Position numbers and translations under genes: made by a program | In this document: in pieces, positions 25,401 through 40,400 of the stretch | How positions within the stretch are numbered: the stretch's first letter is position 1 | Layout of the letters: every line of letters starts with the position of its first letter | Source of the DNA: Isoperla grammatica | Lineage: Eukaryota; Arthropoda; Insecta; Plecoptera; Perlodidae | Length of the DNA stretch: 64,000 bases | Direction of reading: 5' to 3' | Assembly (NCBI GenBank): GCA_945910005.1 | Contig: OX246745.1 | Coordinates: 15,512,006-15,576,005, forward strand | The notes under the pieces: model-generated | The model's database searches: none | What the model was told of the DNA's origin: nothing | Seen by the model: only the letters and a program-made list of their open reading frames with translations

Positions 25401-28400
25401 CGCCTGCTGTCGAACGCTCGTAAGCCGTGCTTCTACCCTATACCTGGCCCGAAACAACCTTACAGATGATATCTTCAAAGACGAGTACGTGATCCTTGAC
25501 CAATCGGTGAACCCGATTGCCAGATCGTTGCCAGTCTCTTGACTATGACGACCGCGCGTACCCGTCCGTAATACATAGGTTGCACGTACGTCACATCTTT
25601 GCGCGTGGCGGCCACATTTCTGATCAAACTTTGACGTTGCCATGGAGAAACAATTGAAGGCTGTTGTGGTAGAACACATACATTCTTAGTTCTTTAAAAT
25701 TTAGTTTGTTTTTTAAATAAAATTGGTATGTGCGGTATTTTTTTATTTTTTTATTACTTATGTTTAGTTTTTAAATTCTAAAATAGGCTTTTTTAAAATT
25801 TGAATAGAATTTGCAAATGATCTAGGATTGGTCCTCATCAATCGTGTCGCAATCATGGCCGCTGTGACGTCACGTGGGAACTATGAATAGAATCCATCAA
25901 TACCCGGCGCCTCCACCAATAGTGTCATGCAACCCATCTTACGACCCAGTTACGTCATTGGCTCGACGATAACTCACTTTTTTTTTTTCATAACTCGTGC
26001 AAATGGGTGTTCAATATTGGCACACGAGAAAAACGTAACCCAAAAACTGTTCTTGGAAATATTTTTGTCCACTCTTCGTTGCATAAACAAAGGTGTTCTA
26101 AACCCCATGACGTGACGCAATGTATTAGGGTTATGGTATTTGTATTATTTTATTAACGTTTTGGCTACTAGGTTTTAACACATTTGTGGACGTGTGTGTA
26201 ACGCGAATTTAAACGTTATTGGAGGAAATGCGTTGTCCGAAATATTTGTTTTTATACTTAGTCATTGAATTATACCCTATTTAAGGTTCAATCTTCGCCA
26301 GTACCATTTTAACGATATCTAAAATTAAAAATTTAATTTAATTTGAAAATGGGTTGGAAAGCGTTGGACAAGTTCGTTCCTCTTATTCATTAACATTCTC
26401 TTCAGCTCCAGTTACTGTCTTGTTAAATTACGATTTTCAATTAAACAATAGAAGTGTCTGCGTGTTGCTGACAATGATGTTGGCGAGGCTGATTACTCCC
26501 GTTGATTTGTTTATCTTAGGTGTTGTCTGTCTGTTTCGTGTTCGGAGCCGGATGTTACATGGGGGGCGGTGGTTTCCGTTGGAGGTGGGGGTGGGAGTAG
26601 ACTTCAAAGCAAGGCTATTGTTGCGTGGATCCTATTGGTCGTGATGGTCTTATAACATTGTGCTGTTCAATAGTGGCAGTACTTGTCCAAGAACTACTCC
26701 AAGCCAAACTAGTTGCTGTTATCTATGGCTCGTCACTTCTATTAGTTCGTGTATTACTTTTTCATTTGCGTCACATAGCATCAACATAACCAAACATAAT
26801 AATAAAATAAAATTATAATTCCGATATATAGTTGAATAATCAAAAGATCAGTTTTAAACGAATATTTGAATAATTTTGGTTCATTCTAATCCCCAACGTT
26901 AGATATAACAATTAAGGTAATTGTAATAAAAATAAAAGAATGTGCTCATTGAAGGTGAGCTCTACCATATCCAGTTGTAATTAATTGCGAACATTCAATC
27001 ATATGCCAAAGGATTATACATCGACTTAAAAGTGTATTTTAAAACATGGGAAACATTCAATAAGCTCAGTTCCCTACTTTTCCTGCTTTGACTGTATCTT
27101 TACGAAAATATGTTTGAGTAGCTGCTTGTGTATGTGATGTGAAGTGTGAACAGAGAGACGCAAAACTTTATTGTGTTTCTTTTCTAGAAATTCAATTTAT
27201 ACGGTAGCAGTTTCGTCCCACGAAGCCAAGCTATTTAATTAAATACCCACATAAATATATGTGGGTGAGGTTATTAACTTAGATATCACGTGACACCAAA
27301 ACTCCTACGTCTTGCAGTTAAGTTGCAACTTGTGTTACTTAACATACAACTGACACGTGAGATATCGCTGAGAGAAGTGCTTTTGCTGCACTGATGAACA
27401 AAATATTTGACATATTTTTTAGTATTCAATTTTCCAAGAATATAATAAAAGAATAATGATGTACACACAAATATAAATAAATGTTTTTAATTAATAACGC
27501 AAAATTTTTATCCCTAGAAAGTATTTTATAATCTTCTTATGCGAAAAAACGTGAATTATTACATTGCATTGTTACACGAATTTCAAATCATAGAAATGTT
27601 ACCGGAATGAATACGCGAACTTCAGAATCTATCTTTTTCAGATACTGATTGAATTCGATACAAAAATCAGTCCGGCTATATTTTTGTATTTTTTTTTTGT
27701 ATTGTATTTCTGTTTTGTATTTTTGTGTGTATTTTTTTACTTTTGCGGCTATATTCGGAAGTATTAATTCTATTCCAGCCATATCCGATCCAGCCCATAA
27801 AAAGCCCACATTAATCGAACGAGTCTCCATTAAAACCGAACCGAACATTTCGTGGATTAGAGGTTTTTTAATTAGATACAGTCACGACCAAAACGTGGAC
27901 ATGTTATTCTACTCCCATCGTTGGTGTTTTCATTTGCCTGTTATAAGTAATCTTTATCCTCTGTCACATTTCTAACCTGCAAGCTCTTCTACACTTAATT
28001 ACTCATTACCGATAGATGTGGCTCAGCGATAACACTATAGTGTAAAAGGACAATGTGGGGTTAATAAAGTCAAAATGTTTTAACATTTTATGTTCATGAC
28101 AAAAGTGGGGTTAATTGTTATAGCTACCGCTTACCTTAGTTGGTGTCTTTTTTTAAAAGTCGTTTTAATAGTTAGTGTTTAGTTATTTTATTGAAACAAA
28201 TGTATTAATGACTACTTATCAATGTATTATATTACATCCAATTGTGCCTGGAATTGTTAATTCTGTTGTTGGATAAATAAATAATAATAATAATAATAAC
28301 AGTGTCGTATGTGATTAATTCGGGATGTCGCTGGTTCGATACCACTTATCGTTATTTAACTGAAAGATTTTCCTGAGAGTTTCCTCAGTTACACTGCGAA

Positions 28401-31400
28401 TGCTGGTGTTGAGTACAACTAACAACCCTCGGACATTCCTGCCTAACAATCCAAAACCCCTACTTACTATACCTATTTAGCTGTAGAGGAGCACATCAGA
28501 TAACGCTGGTGTGCACTCACTGCAAGGATTTCTGAAAAAATTAATAAGCCACCAAAACGCTTTATATAATATGTAAATATAGTTTGGCTCGTTGGTCTAG
28601 TCGGTTTATTTCTGCTTTCTATGCAGAAGGTCCAGAATTCGATTCCTGGTTCGGACAGGTTTTTTCTTTCGATCTTGACTTTAATCTAGCTTTGTGATAT
28701 ATAGTGTACATGTAAAAGGTGACTTTAGAACCGTCATAACAACGAAGCACTTAATTAATTGTATAGACATGTCTCACATTGAAAATTTGTTTTGTAACTG
28801 ACTGTGGGTAGACTATAAATGCAAATGTATTTATAAACTCACGCACCTGGGCCCGGATTCACAAAAGGTTCTAAGTCTTTTTCTGGTCTTAACTCCAAGA
28901 CCGGCCTAGCTTTGGACCTCCTGTAAAACCATACCCAGGTCACGTGAAGAAGTTACTTATTCCTGGTAGGAACAAGGACACAATGAACATTCCAATAATA
29001 TTTTTTAAAGTCTGTTCTCAGATATTTTGCTGGATTGACAAGCGGTTCAAAGTAAGGCCGGTCTTAAAGACAAGACCAAAAAAGACTAAGGGTGAAATGC
29101 ATAGTCGTTCCTCACGTGCTCCTCAACTCAGCCTTTCCTCAAACTCGCCCAACCACCAATCACAGAGCAGCATAGCCATGTGAACTGCTCTGTGATTGGT
29201 GGTTGGGGTCGTCTGAGGAAAGGCTGAGTTGAGGAGCACGTGAGGAACGACTATGCACTTGACCCTAAGGACGTCTTGTGAATCCGGGCCAAGAAGTTTA
29301 TTTGTAAGAACGCATGTGAATGTCCTAATGTTGTTGCAAGGTTATGGACGATTCAACTACCTCCTGCTGCTCGCCGCTATCCCAGCATCGTGTAGCAGTG
29401 TCTTTGACACGAGTGCCATCGCCTACGTTCTACCCCTAGCCGAATGTGATCTCGAGCTATCGAACTTTGACAAGGGGCTGCTGAACGGTGGAATTTATAT
29501 GGGTAAGATTGAGATCATTTAACTAAGAATAGGTGGTAGAACCGACAATAGATCGAGTAGGAGCGGTGCAATTTGGAAGATTGTATTGAGTATATGAGAA
29601 AATGTTAGGTGAATGTGAAATAGTCACTTGCATTGCACGTTCTGAAGATTCACATGACTGAAATGATAATTCAAAAATAATATTTCTGCCGAATATATTT
29701 GTTTCTATTGGTTTATAATTATAAAAACATTGAGGAATTTACTTGTTTAAACAACAAAATAATTTGTATATAGTATTCTTTAACAGGGCTCATGCATAGG
29801 TTTGCAGCAAGAAAATTGAGTTTCGGTACTCTATAATAGATTCCTATACTGTAGTACAGCTTAAGAAATAGTTCTTAGTTTTAATAGTCAGTTGACATCG
29901 ACTATGCTAGTACCTCAGGGTGATGGTTTCCCTTTAATAATTACAGATAGCACACAGAGTCATTCTTCTCTGACAGCTCCCGTATAGCACTGTCAAAATC
30001 AGACTCTAATGCATTGTTTTAATAATGCATTAAATTATCATTTCAAAAACACACTGCATATTATGATTTGCCTTCTATTTCAGAACTATTGTTTTTAATG
30101 CTGATTGCTCCATTTAATTATGAGCATTTTAATTTGCATTGTAGTTATTCGAAGCTTCAATAAAATCGACCTTTTGTACTGAAACGACATAATATTAGGG
30201 GAATACATTTACCATGTATTAATGTTCTTTCGCAGGACTCGCATTCACATATATGATTCAATTCTGGATTATGTTTGCATTGGCACTGTTTGTTTTGTTT
30301 CAAGGGCTTGTAAACAATAAAGCTACTACAAAGAAATACGCCTTTGATAAGTACATTGACCTTGATTGTGATGCTTGACTTGTTCCAGGCATGATTTCCA
30401 GTGCCTTTCTGTGGGGATTTCTCTCTGACAAATTGGGCCGTCGGAAGCTGTTGGTCTATGGATACTTCTTGGATGGTATCACTGGTATCTTAACGAGCTT
30501 ATCACCAACATTCTGGCTGCTCTTGTTATTTAAATTCATTAGTGGATTTATGTAAGTATACACCCGTATTACATTTCCAATTAATTTTTTATAATTTTTT
30601 AAATTTGTTTCTTTGCGCGTTGTGGGGATGATTCTTTATAAATCTTACATTTTACTTCCGTTTCTTCTGTTGACAATTTAAAGTAGAATGCAAATTTTAT
30701 GTATAACATTGAAATACAACTACAGTAAACACGTATATCTAGATTCAGAACAGGCAATATTAATTTTACTTTTTATCTTCCTAGCATTTTCATTACACAA
30801 TTACAAATTTGTATTACTTACCATCGAACACATTAAAACACTTTAAATTGGAACACATAAATCTTCTTTTCCAGAATCAGTGGCCCATTTGCCGTGATGG
30901 TGTCATTCCTTGCCGAGTTCCATTCGGCTCAATACCGAGCCAAAGTACTAATGTTTACAGGAGTGTACGTGTCTCTGGCTCAAACCTTGGTGCCAGGTAA
31001 CATCATCACAATATAACTATCACTTTTCTCATCATGTATCCATTATTTATTACTATTTGTCTTTTTAAGACTTAATCGACCGCTAGATCATAGTACGTCC
31101 ACCTTTTAGTCGTCTTTTACGACAGGCAGAGCTATACCCCGGGCTCAAACTGGGTATCGTGTACCCATAAAATATATATGGAAATAAGCAGAAAGAGTAT
31201 TAGTTAAGGTTGTTCTAAATCAGCCACACACACGCGAATGTTTCTTGGAATAAACAATGTAATTAATTTTTTAATGAACCACCCGCCCCAGACAAAATAG
31301 AATCTTCTTACACTCAAATGCTTTAAAATATATATAAATATAATAACAAGATATTATCATACAACATGGCCCAAAAACTTGAGTTTTAGTTCCACATAAT

Positions 31401-34400
31401 ATAAACAACACTTTTCCACATTTTCAAAAAAAAAGAAATCAGTAGTGAGAGAGGAATTTTACATGAATATTTATGATGTAAAAAGTGAAAAGGGTAATTT
31501 GATACATAAATTTGTGATACGTACGACAATTAAAGTGTTTTCAACGGGTTCTGTCGTTGACCGTGTAATGTTAAATTAACTAAGCGTGCTTAGGTGCACA
31601 CATTGAGTATTTACAAACAACTTGAATCCACAGTGGTATTTACCTTGATGTTTGGCTCAAGGGTTGCCAGTCGGCTGGTAACTCGCTTTCTCCAGACCAA
31701 AATTACGACATCTTCAACCCTACAATTATGTAAATTAGATATGGAAAATGTTAGTGTAGCCTACTCATATAATAATATATGTTATTTATTAAGTTTTCGC
31801 GGAAATCATAAACGAAGTGCTGTTTTAAAGAAGCGAGATATTTGTAAATTACAAAAAGCTTTGATAAATTCGTTAAAACAATCTTAGGATGTACACAAAA
31901 AATGCATTGCTTACCAACGATTGACATCATGGAACGTTTCACAATTGAGAAGCAAACTTTCATACTGTAAATTCTAATGGAATTTTAACTATGCGCTTCT
32001 CATATATACAAATTATATCCACGCTACTCCTACATTACAATTTAGTTAATTTTTATACTCTAAACAATATTTGTATCTGGTGATTCTTCCCTGTTTCCCA
32101 AGCTCACCACCAACAACGCGTGGAGTCAGTTCCTGAATCAACTGACTAGATCAACTGACTAAAACAGTGACATAACATGTTTCTACAATATTTTACGAGC
32201 GGCAAAATTGTTCATACTACTTTCCCAAAAAATTAGAGTATACTTTTTCTGAATTTCGCCGAACCTCGGGTTGTGTATGTGAAAAGGAAACGATATAAGG
32301 GTACTAAATCGTGAGCACCGGCATCATTTATTTACGTCGAGGTTCACACGTAATTTCTTTGACCGCTTAGACCTATAGGAACGATCTCACAAGTCAGTAA
32401 GTCCTGTAGGGTTGATTCAGAGTTCAAACTGACATCTCATAATTATTTCAGATAAGCCGTCCTCAAAAGTTCGCTTGTGACGTTCTGCGGTTTGTCCGGC
32501 TTATCTATCTCCCGATTTCTCTTCACAGCCCTAAGATAGTTTCAGAAACTGTTTATACGCTTCCTTAAAAAGTCTAAGAAACACAAGTTTTAAACCTGAC
32601 AAAAAACAAAGAAAATATTTTTTTATTTTTATGTACCACCAAATTTAGATGCACATTTCGCATTATACAGAACAGCTTAGTTTGTTCTGGACTGGAAATA
32701 AGTCTGCACTAAAGTTAGAGTGAGAGTGTGAACAGCAAAGTCAACCTTGTTTTAATATCCTCAACAATTCGTAGGAAAAAAAATACCACGTATTTGCTAA
32801 GTTCACATAACCACGAACACAAGAAGTAACCCGTAGCGACGTATATCTTTACTTAAAGTTAGTTTAAAGTAAGTTTTACAGTCTTCAAAAACATCGTCTA
32901 TATTAAATTAGCACTTGTGGGACTTCGATTCTGTTGCAGATATAGACTACATAACTTCTCTTGACTTGTATTTCAGCAAATGGGGTTATACCCGCGCGAG
33001 CCTCTTTTTATGATGGACGTTTATCTTAAATTATGATCTCAGTACACTGTTTTATGATTTGACTAAAAGTTTGCAATGTATGTTTTATGATTTACGAAAA
33101 AACAATAGAATAATTGGTAAATTTAATTGACGGCAGTTAATTAATGTGTCAATATCTACTTGACCATTAATTGAAGTGTAATGTCATCACAGAGGGATAT
33201 TCCCCACCAAATACTCAGGCGTCATCCAATTATGCTCGACGAAGCTGCGTGGTGGTCAGAAGAATTCAGTTAAAAAAACTGCGTGCGATTTTTATGAGCT
33301 ATCGGTCAAACAACCCGAGTTGAAAACATTATTGTGACAACATGATTTACAGCAAATTCCTGTGGACGCGTTCTAGAGAAGATTAATCCTCATTTCAAGC
33401 TCATTCTGTCTGTTTCGCTGGTGTACCATTAATCCACCACCTAGTAAATAATACAACTATTTACCTGTGTGGTGAATTATTGCTTGTTGCGAAACGTCTC
33501 TCTCTCCGTTAATTCAATTATACTCTATCAGAGTTTGTGGGTGGTAGATGAAGAGGAATAAGGAATTAATAGAATAAATAAAAACCACGCTTCTATAAGA
33601 CACCATTCGGCTAGATATTATGAAAATGTTATTATTTTGAATATTATGAATGGGAGAATCGAAAATACTGGCATAGCGAAAAAAAAGAATGGTGAATTTG
33701 TTTCAAAGCAATCCACGGATTGATAATACGAACAGAAAAATTAATTGAAACAACTACTGTAAGAAGTGTATCAGTTTTGAGGGACAAATCACCTATAGAC
33801 TCCCCCCCCCCCCTCTCATACACACACAAACACAAACACGCAGTCACAAAGTTCAACGCGGTATGCATGTCTCCTGATCACATTATTCACCATATCCATG
33901 CATGTGCTTTCGTAGGGCAAACATCGCTCAGTAGTTACTTGAACATGTTATCCTTCTTTGTCAGAAGAAATCTCACACAGCCTATCCAACATAATTGTAT
34001 GATTACATAATTATGTACTACCTTTGAACACTGAATTATGATATAATATTCTCTTGCTATGTGGAATTTCTCTCACTTACCGTTGAGTATAATTACCCTA
34101 CGCTGTCTGGCAAACATTCAATCTTCTTCCCTAACCCCCACCCAAATCCCAACCAATGCTCCTATACATTTTTCCATTGAACTACAGTTTAAAACCTCTT
34201 GATAATATATGATTATTAATACGTATTTAGTAAATTCGTCATATGATTCTGTTTCTAGTCTTGGCTTGGATATTTATGCCACAGACCTGGTATTTGGACT
34301 TTGGTGATGGAATCATGATTTTCACTCCATGGAGGTGTTTCGTATTGTTGTGTGCAATTCCCAGCCTTCTTGGGTCTCTTACCCTTTACTTCTTCGATGA

Positions 34401-37400
34401 GAGTCCTAAATTTCTAATGACTTCCGGACGAAATGAAGAAGCACTCAAAGTGTTCCGGAAAATCTATCACGTTAATACTGGTAAACCTCCAGAAACGTTT
34501 CCTGTAAGTATTACGTATAAACTAAAAACTAACCATATTTGTAAAATTGTATTATGTCTGTATCATTTAAAAGTTGGTTTAAAATAGCGGCTAAGCGAAG
34601 CATTTAGTTCAGTTCCAGTTTAACTACGGTAAAAGCTACATATGACTTAACAATACACACACATTTAAAACCATACCAATGTCGCTTACTTTAAAACAAC
34701 CGGTAAATTTTCGTAGTACCCTTATTACGCCTTCCTCAGGCCGAGAACAACTGCCGGTCTGGGGAAGGAGGAGGAAGGGTACTCCAAAAATTCACCGGTT
34801 TTTAAAAGAAGGTAACTGACATCGGTATAGTTTAATATATGTGTGTGTATTTTAACATTTATTCCGGGTAAAATTTTCTGCGTGTGATACATATAACAAT
34901 ATGCTTAACGATTTCATAAGCATCAGAAAGTGTAAACAAAACAACAATTTACTCAAACAAAACAAGTGCAATGAGTAAAACACAATATACATAAACATCA
35001 TGGTTTCTATTAGAAGTGTATTATACATGCTGGCTACAAAGCAAATGAGCTACTGCGAAAATATCAAGTTCCACGCATAAGACAGCAAATGAGCTACTGC
35101 GAAAAGATAAAGTTCCACGCATAAGACAGCAAATTAACTGCTGCGAAAATATCAAGTTCCACGCATAAGACAGCAAATGAACTGCTGCGATAAGATCAAG
35201 TTCCACGCATAAGACAGCAAATAAGCTACTGCGAAAATATCAAGTTCCACGCATAAGACAGCAAATGAGCTACTGCGAAAAGATAAAGTTCCACGCATAA
35301 GACAGCAAATTAACTGCTGCGATAAGATCAAGTTCCACGCATAAGACAGCAAATGAACTGCTGCGATAAGATCAAGTTCCACGCATAAGACAGCAAATGA
35401 GCTACTGCGACAAGATCAAGTTCCACGCATAAGACAGCAAATGAACTGCTGCGATAAGATCAAGTTCCACGCATAAGACAGCAAATGAGCTACTGCGACA
35501 AGATCAAGTTTCACGCATAAGACAGCAAATGAGCTACTGCGAAAAAATCAAGTTCACGCAGTTTAAGAGAGCAAATGAGCTACTGCGAAAAGATTAAGTT
35601 CACGCAGGTTAAGACAGCAAATGAGCTACTGCGACAAGATTAAGTTCCACGCATAAGACCGTCGAGTAAACCGCTTAATCTACACAATGTTGTCTTCTAA
35701 ACGCGATACTTGGCCACACTGCGCTAACATAACAAAACCACATAAGCAACACAAGCAAAATTGTTAAACGCTTAATTAAATGTTTCAAGAATGTAAAAAG
35801 TGATTCTTATCGGCGATTAAGTTTTGTATCAGCTTAGTCTAAACGATTGATTTCTAAACTTTAAACTGTTGGAATTGTTACTGTTGTCATTTCTGTAATG
35901 AATTTAAAAACGTTCAATAAATTAGCTAAAGAAATTAAAATCGTAACAATTACAATGTTTGATTTAAGCTCATTGTTTACCAGATACAGAACCAAATCGT
36001 ACATAGGAATAACTTTTTCAATATGTAGAAGCGTTCTAAAAAAAAACTTTAACTTCGCTAGTATAGGGTACCCTTTACTCCTTAAACTTTTTATACGTGT
36101 ATGCTGATGTGTTTATACAAAACATTTTAATTCAATTTGTAATTTATTGTTGGAAGACTATAGTAATTAGTAATTACGCTCTCGTGGGCCGAATTAAATA
36201 GGCCCCGGGTTAACTTCAACCTCCACGTAAGAGAGCGCCCATCAAGCATGTGATTGATTTAGTGTGAGTACCAGAAACTCCCGCCCGAACATGAATCCAG
36301 GTTTACAATTGCCATGTGGGGGTCCTAACCGAAATACTTGCTTGGCTTGCAAAACTTACTTGATCGCGCCTTCCAACCAACCTCTCAGGCATAACCAGCC
36401 GCTAACTTCTAGTTTCCGCACTGTTTATCCAATCGCCTACGAGAGTAGCTTCTTATAATTACAATGATTCCTCTAGTAATAGTTAGATAATAACCACGTA
36501 ACGTAACAAACTTGAGAATCGGCGAACAATATCCATTCATGGCTGTTCTCACAGATTGTGTTATTTCAGTAGATGCGCTAGTAATTTTTCGGACGACTTA
36601 CTCAGCCATCCTCAGGCCCATCAGGCTCAACAGCCTGAGGATTGTTGCGGCAGACGTCTGAAATATTGTCAGTGTTCGTAAGTTGTTGCATTGATAACAC
36701 GTTCTAGATCAGTTTTTGATTGTGTTCCGGGCAAATAAATGGTCTTATAATTATTGTAAACTTGGTTTGTGTCCTACTCCTAGATATATTATATTCTTCA
36801 TTTCGTTGAAGGATTTTACTATCTTATAATCACAAAAACGTGCAAATCAAACATTGTTACTTTAGAGTTAGATTACGGCAATGAGATGATGGCATTATAC
36901 AACTTAATTGTATTATCATTGTATTTCACATTTAAGAATTTTGCGGCTCGGTAATATTGATATAACATTAAAACGGGCTCGGGTGGTTACACAGCGTCGC
37001 GAGAGAATTTGTTTAGCTCAAGGTTTCGTCTCCTCTCTGGAAGGAAGAAGAAATTATCAAGACGAATACGTCGAAAAATACATTCTAAGTAATCTTATAA
37101 CAGCAGCTTAGGTAAAACTACACCATTGAAAAATCATAATAAAAGGTTGTAAAAGCAAACTGCTAGTCCAAAACTTAATGATCTATATATCTCAAATCAA
37201 AATTCTCTTCGGAAATGCGATCGCTAATAATTTAAGGTTTTGGGTATCTTCGAAGCCTAGCTTTTATTTTGAAATATGAACTTTTAAGTGAGCCCAAATA
37301 TTGCTTCGTGATTTAAACTCAAACGCTATAAGAATATATTATGCACTCAGGAAAGTGAGTTTACAATAATTTACAAAATAAAACGATATTCATTGATATA

Positions 37401-40400
37401 GCATCTCTTGGGGAAAACGTTAATTTTACACATTTTCTTAATCATGGTTGTTTCTTTGAAATATGAAATCAAACCAAATCAGTAACTTAAGATACATATG
37501 TTTGTGGAACAGTTTTTTTTTTTTACTTTTATATCCTCATCCTCCATCGCTCTTACTTCGGGTTATTTTCCTACTTTCTAAACACACATTAATTTTTCTT
37601 CGTTACATCAGGGAAGGTAGCTCTGAAAATGGTTCGCTAACTCCATTGAGATGAATGAACTTTATGTCTTCATTAACTGGAGGGGCATGCAAGTTCTGAA
37701 CGCCATGTTGCCTTTATGTGGTATGGCCAGATAGATGCGTTCTTTCCCGGAAGTTTTCGCTCCAAATCAAGCGAAAAGTTTTAGACTTGTTCAAAACATA
37801 TCTTCGTTACATTGAGGATCAAAGAGGTTTCAAAAGAATGAGAATTTATCATATCGAAAAATGTTTATGGGCAACACAAAAGTCGTTAAGTAAGAATAAA
37901 AATACAATATAGATAATAAGATAATAAAATAGGCAAATAAATACAATTATTTCCACACATAGGGCCATACCATTTAAGTTTAACATTATTTACCAGCTTT
38001 GTCTCGAAGAATGACTATTCAGTGCTCCTTTTCCTACATACGCCTCACGCCGGCGCAGTTGGCTGAGGTCGATTAGGCGTTGGTCTAGTAAACCGCTGTC
38101 TCTACGTTCCAGGTTCGAATCCTGCCTTGGACATGGATGTCATGTGGCGTTTTTCATACTCCTAATCACCCACTCATCGTCCCTGTTATCCTCGTTGCAA
38201 AAATATGGGACGTTAAACCCCAAATATCATCACCTTGCATACGCCTCGCGCTACGTTAATTTCTAATACACGCTGCCTATGCCCTCCGCTCGTTCACGGC
38301 GCTGACAGTTAGGTCGCAACAAATTATAGAATATTTAAGCTGAACAATATATATATTAAAGAAATTAGTAAATATTGGAAATGCATATAGTGTTACGATA
38401 CTCTTTTTCTTGTATCAATCAACATGCTATACATACTCAGGATTTACTGTAGTGGGTGTCGAGCCGGCGAGCTCCCGAATTAGAGTCCCGTTTGTTATAA
38501 CGCAGCGATCTGTATCGTTAATAACATGACAAACTAACTAGAATGTAGGGAGTTGTCTTCTTTACACAATGCACAGGTTGATATTTCAACATCTCTCAGA
38601 TAGAGCAGAAGTGAGGAGATGAACACAACCAGTTTTTAAATGGAAAGTTTTCCAAACAACCATATTCAGGGTTAAATATACTATCACTTTAAAATAGTTG
38701 AAACAGATTTTGGAAATGTGTGTGGTTTTTTTATGGCTGGTTTGGTTTTTATACAGAACGAGTTGCCAGTGTTTAGCGATTTGAAAAGTGTATTTAATAT
38801 TGATATCGCAATTTAGAATGCAATAAAAAATGCAATTAACTATTTTATTAAACACTCATACATACTTGTCTTTATAATTACTAGCAACGTGTATAGGACA
38901 AATGCATAATTAGGGTTAGTGAAATAAATAAATAATTCATTTCGTTGTCACGACCATAACGTTAATGATGATACTGTTTTTTGTAATTCTAGATCACAGT
39001 TTTATTAGATGAAAAACTACTAAGAAAAGCGTCAGTCGCCTCGTCTTCACATGGGATATTAAAGGCGCCTCTATACATTTTCAAAATGTTTTGGAAGCAG
39101 ACGAAACCTCTGACAGAGTCCCGTCATCTTTCGAGAGCGATGTTGCTATTCGCCATTCAGTTCAGCTCCATGCTTGCGTAAGGACTCTAGCACACTTAAC
39201 AACTAGTCTATCTCTCAGAATTATTATAATATTTATTACACACACCTCAGAAAAATGTAGCCTACATTTTACAATTACAATAACAATTTTACAATTTTTA
39301 CATTTTACAATTTTGTGTGATTCTGTTCAGACATAAAATAATATGAATGCCTTGAAACTCATCATAATAAATTGTGTGAATGACTCCTATTGTAAAAATA
39401 AATAAATAAATAAATAAAATAAATTCACATTTAGAGTCTACCCACTCAGTAACGAATAAGTAACGAAGTAAGCTGAATAATCATGTAATGGTGAGCGGTC
39501 ACACATTATAATCACACTTTTTACGATATTTTATTTGATATATAATGGAAATCAACGAATAATTACTGTATATATGCCAATTTTTGTGTTTTTTTTTTTG
39601 TCAATTTGTATTCACTAATTCAATTCAATTTTAAATTCTTGCGTGAATTCATGCTCGTAATGTTGAGTAAAATCATATCTACACATTTTGATGTTAGTGA
39701 CGTCATTCGTGAATTTCACAAGATATTACTAATACAACATTTCAAATGCATTTATAATCTAACCCCTTCTCTTCTCGTCTTCATATAGTCCATGTTACAA
39801 GTTGCACCTTTCTGTGTAAATATCAATAAAAACCAATTCAATACAATTCAGTTCAATTCAATTCAATTCAATTCAATTGAATTCAATTCAATTCAATTCA
39901 ATTCAATTCAATTCAATTCAATTCAATTCAATTCAATTCAATTCAATTCAAATCAAATCAATTCAATTCAATTCAATTCAATTCAATTCAATTCAATTCA
40001 ATTCAATTTAATTTAATTTAATTTAATTCAATTCAATTCAATTAGCTACATACATTTCTAACAAGGATTAATGTTTATGTTTCTCGAGGTCAAATGTAAA
40101 AACTAATTATATTATTGACGACTCAAATATTTCAAGATAAAAAAGGATGTATTTGAATAAACGTTTTAATCGTTTTATTTAAAATAATAAATCATGTGTT
40201 TTTGTGTTCGTAACAGAGTGAACACTCTTCGATTATGGTTGCCCCAGTTGTTCGCAACTATGCAGGAATTCACATATACATCTGACCCGGATCAAAGTGT
40301 TTCTCTGTGCGAGATGTTAACTGCTATTGATAACAAGCAGTCGAACATCAGCGAGATGGCGGTAGAAGCTTGCAGCCTGGTAAGTTTTCACTCCACAGCC

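Noticed and set aside
25362..25679. Minus-strand frame of 105 codons
   Set aside because: No recognisable motif and no exon borders; composition is not clearly coding.
27588..27975. Overlapping frames of 86 and 108 codons on both strands
   Set aside because: AT-rich low-complexity sequence inside intron 3; nothing resembles a protein family.
28589..28662. Functional tRNA-Arg (TCT) gene
   Set aside because: The anticodon stem is perfect but the acceptor stem pairs poorly and the T arm is malformed; kept only as a tRNA-like relic.
35021..35382. Minus-strand frames of 61 and 76 codons with repeated sequence
   Set aside because: They translate the 44-bp minisatellite; three units make a frame-preserving 132-base period by arithmetic.
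35037..35660. Regular repeats that could look like a CRISPR array
   Set aside because: The units are directly contiguous with no unique spacers, and the host is a eukaryote.
39792..40016. Open frame of 74 codons rich in FNSIQ
   Set aside because: It is simply the TTCAA microsatellite in translation.
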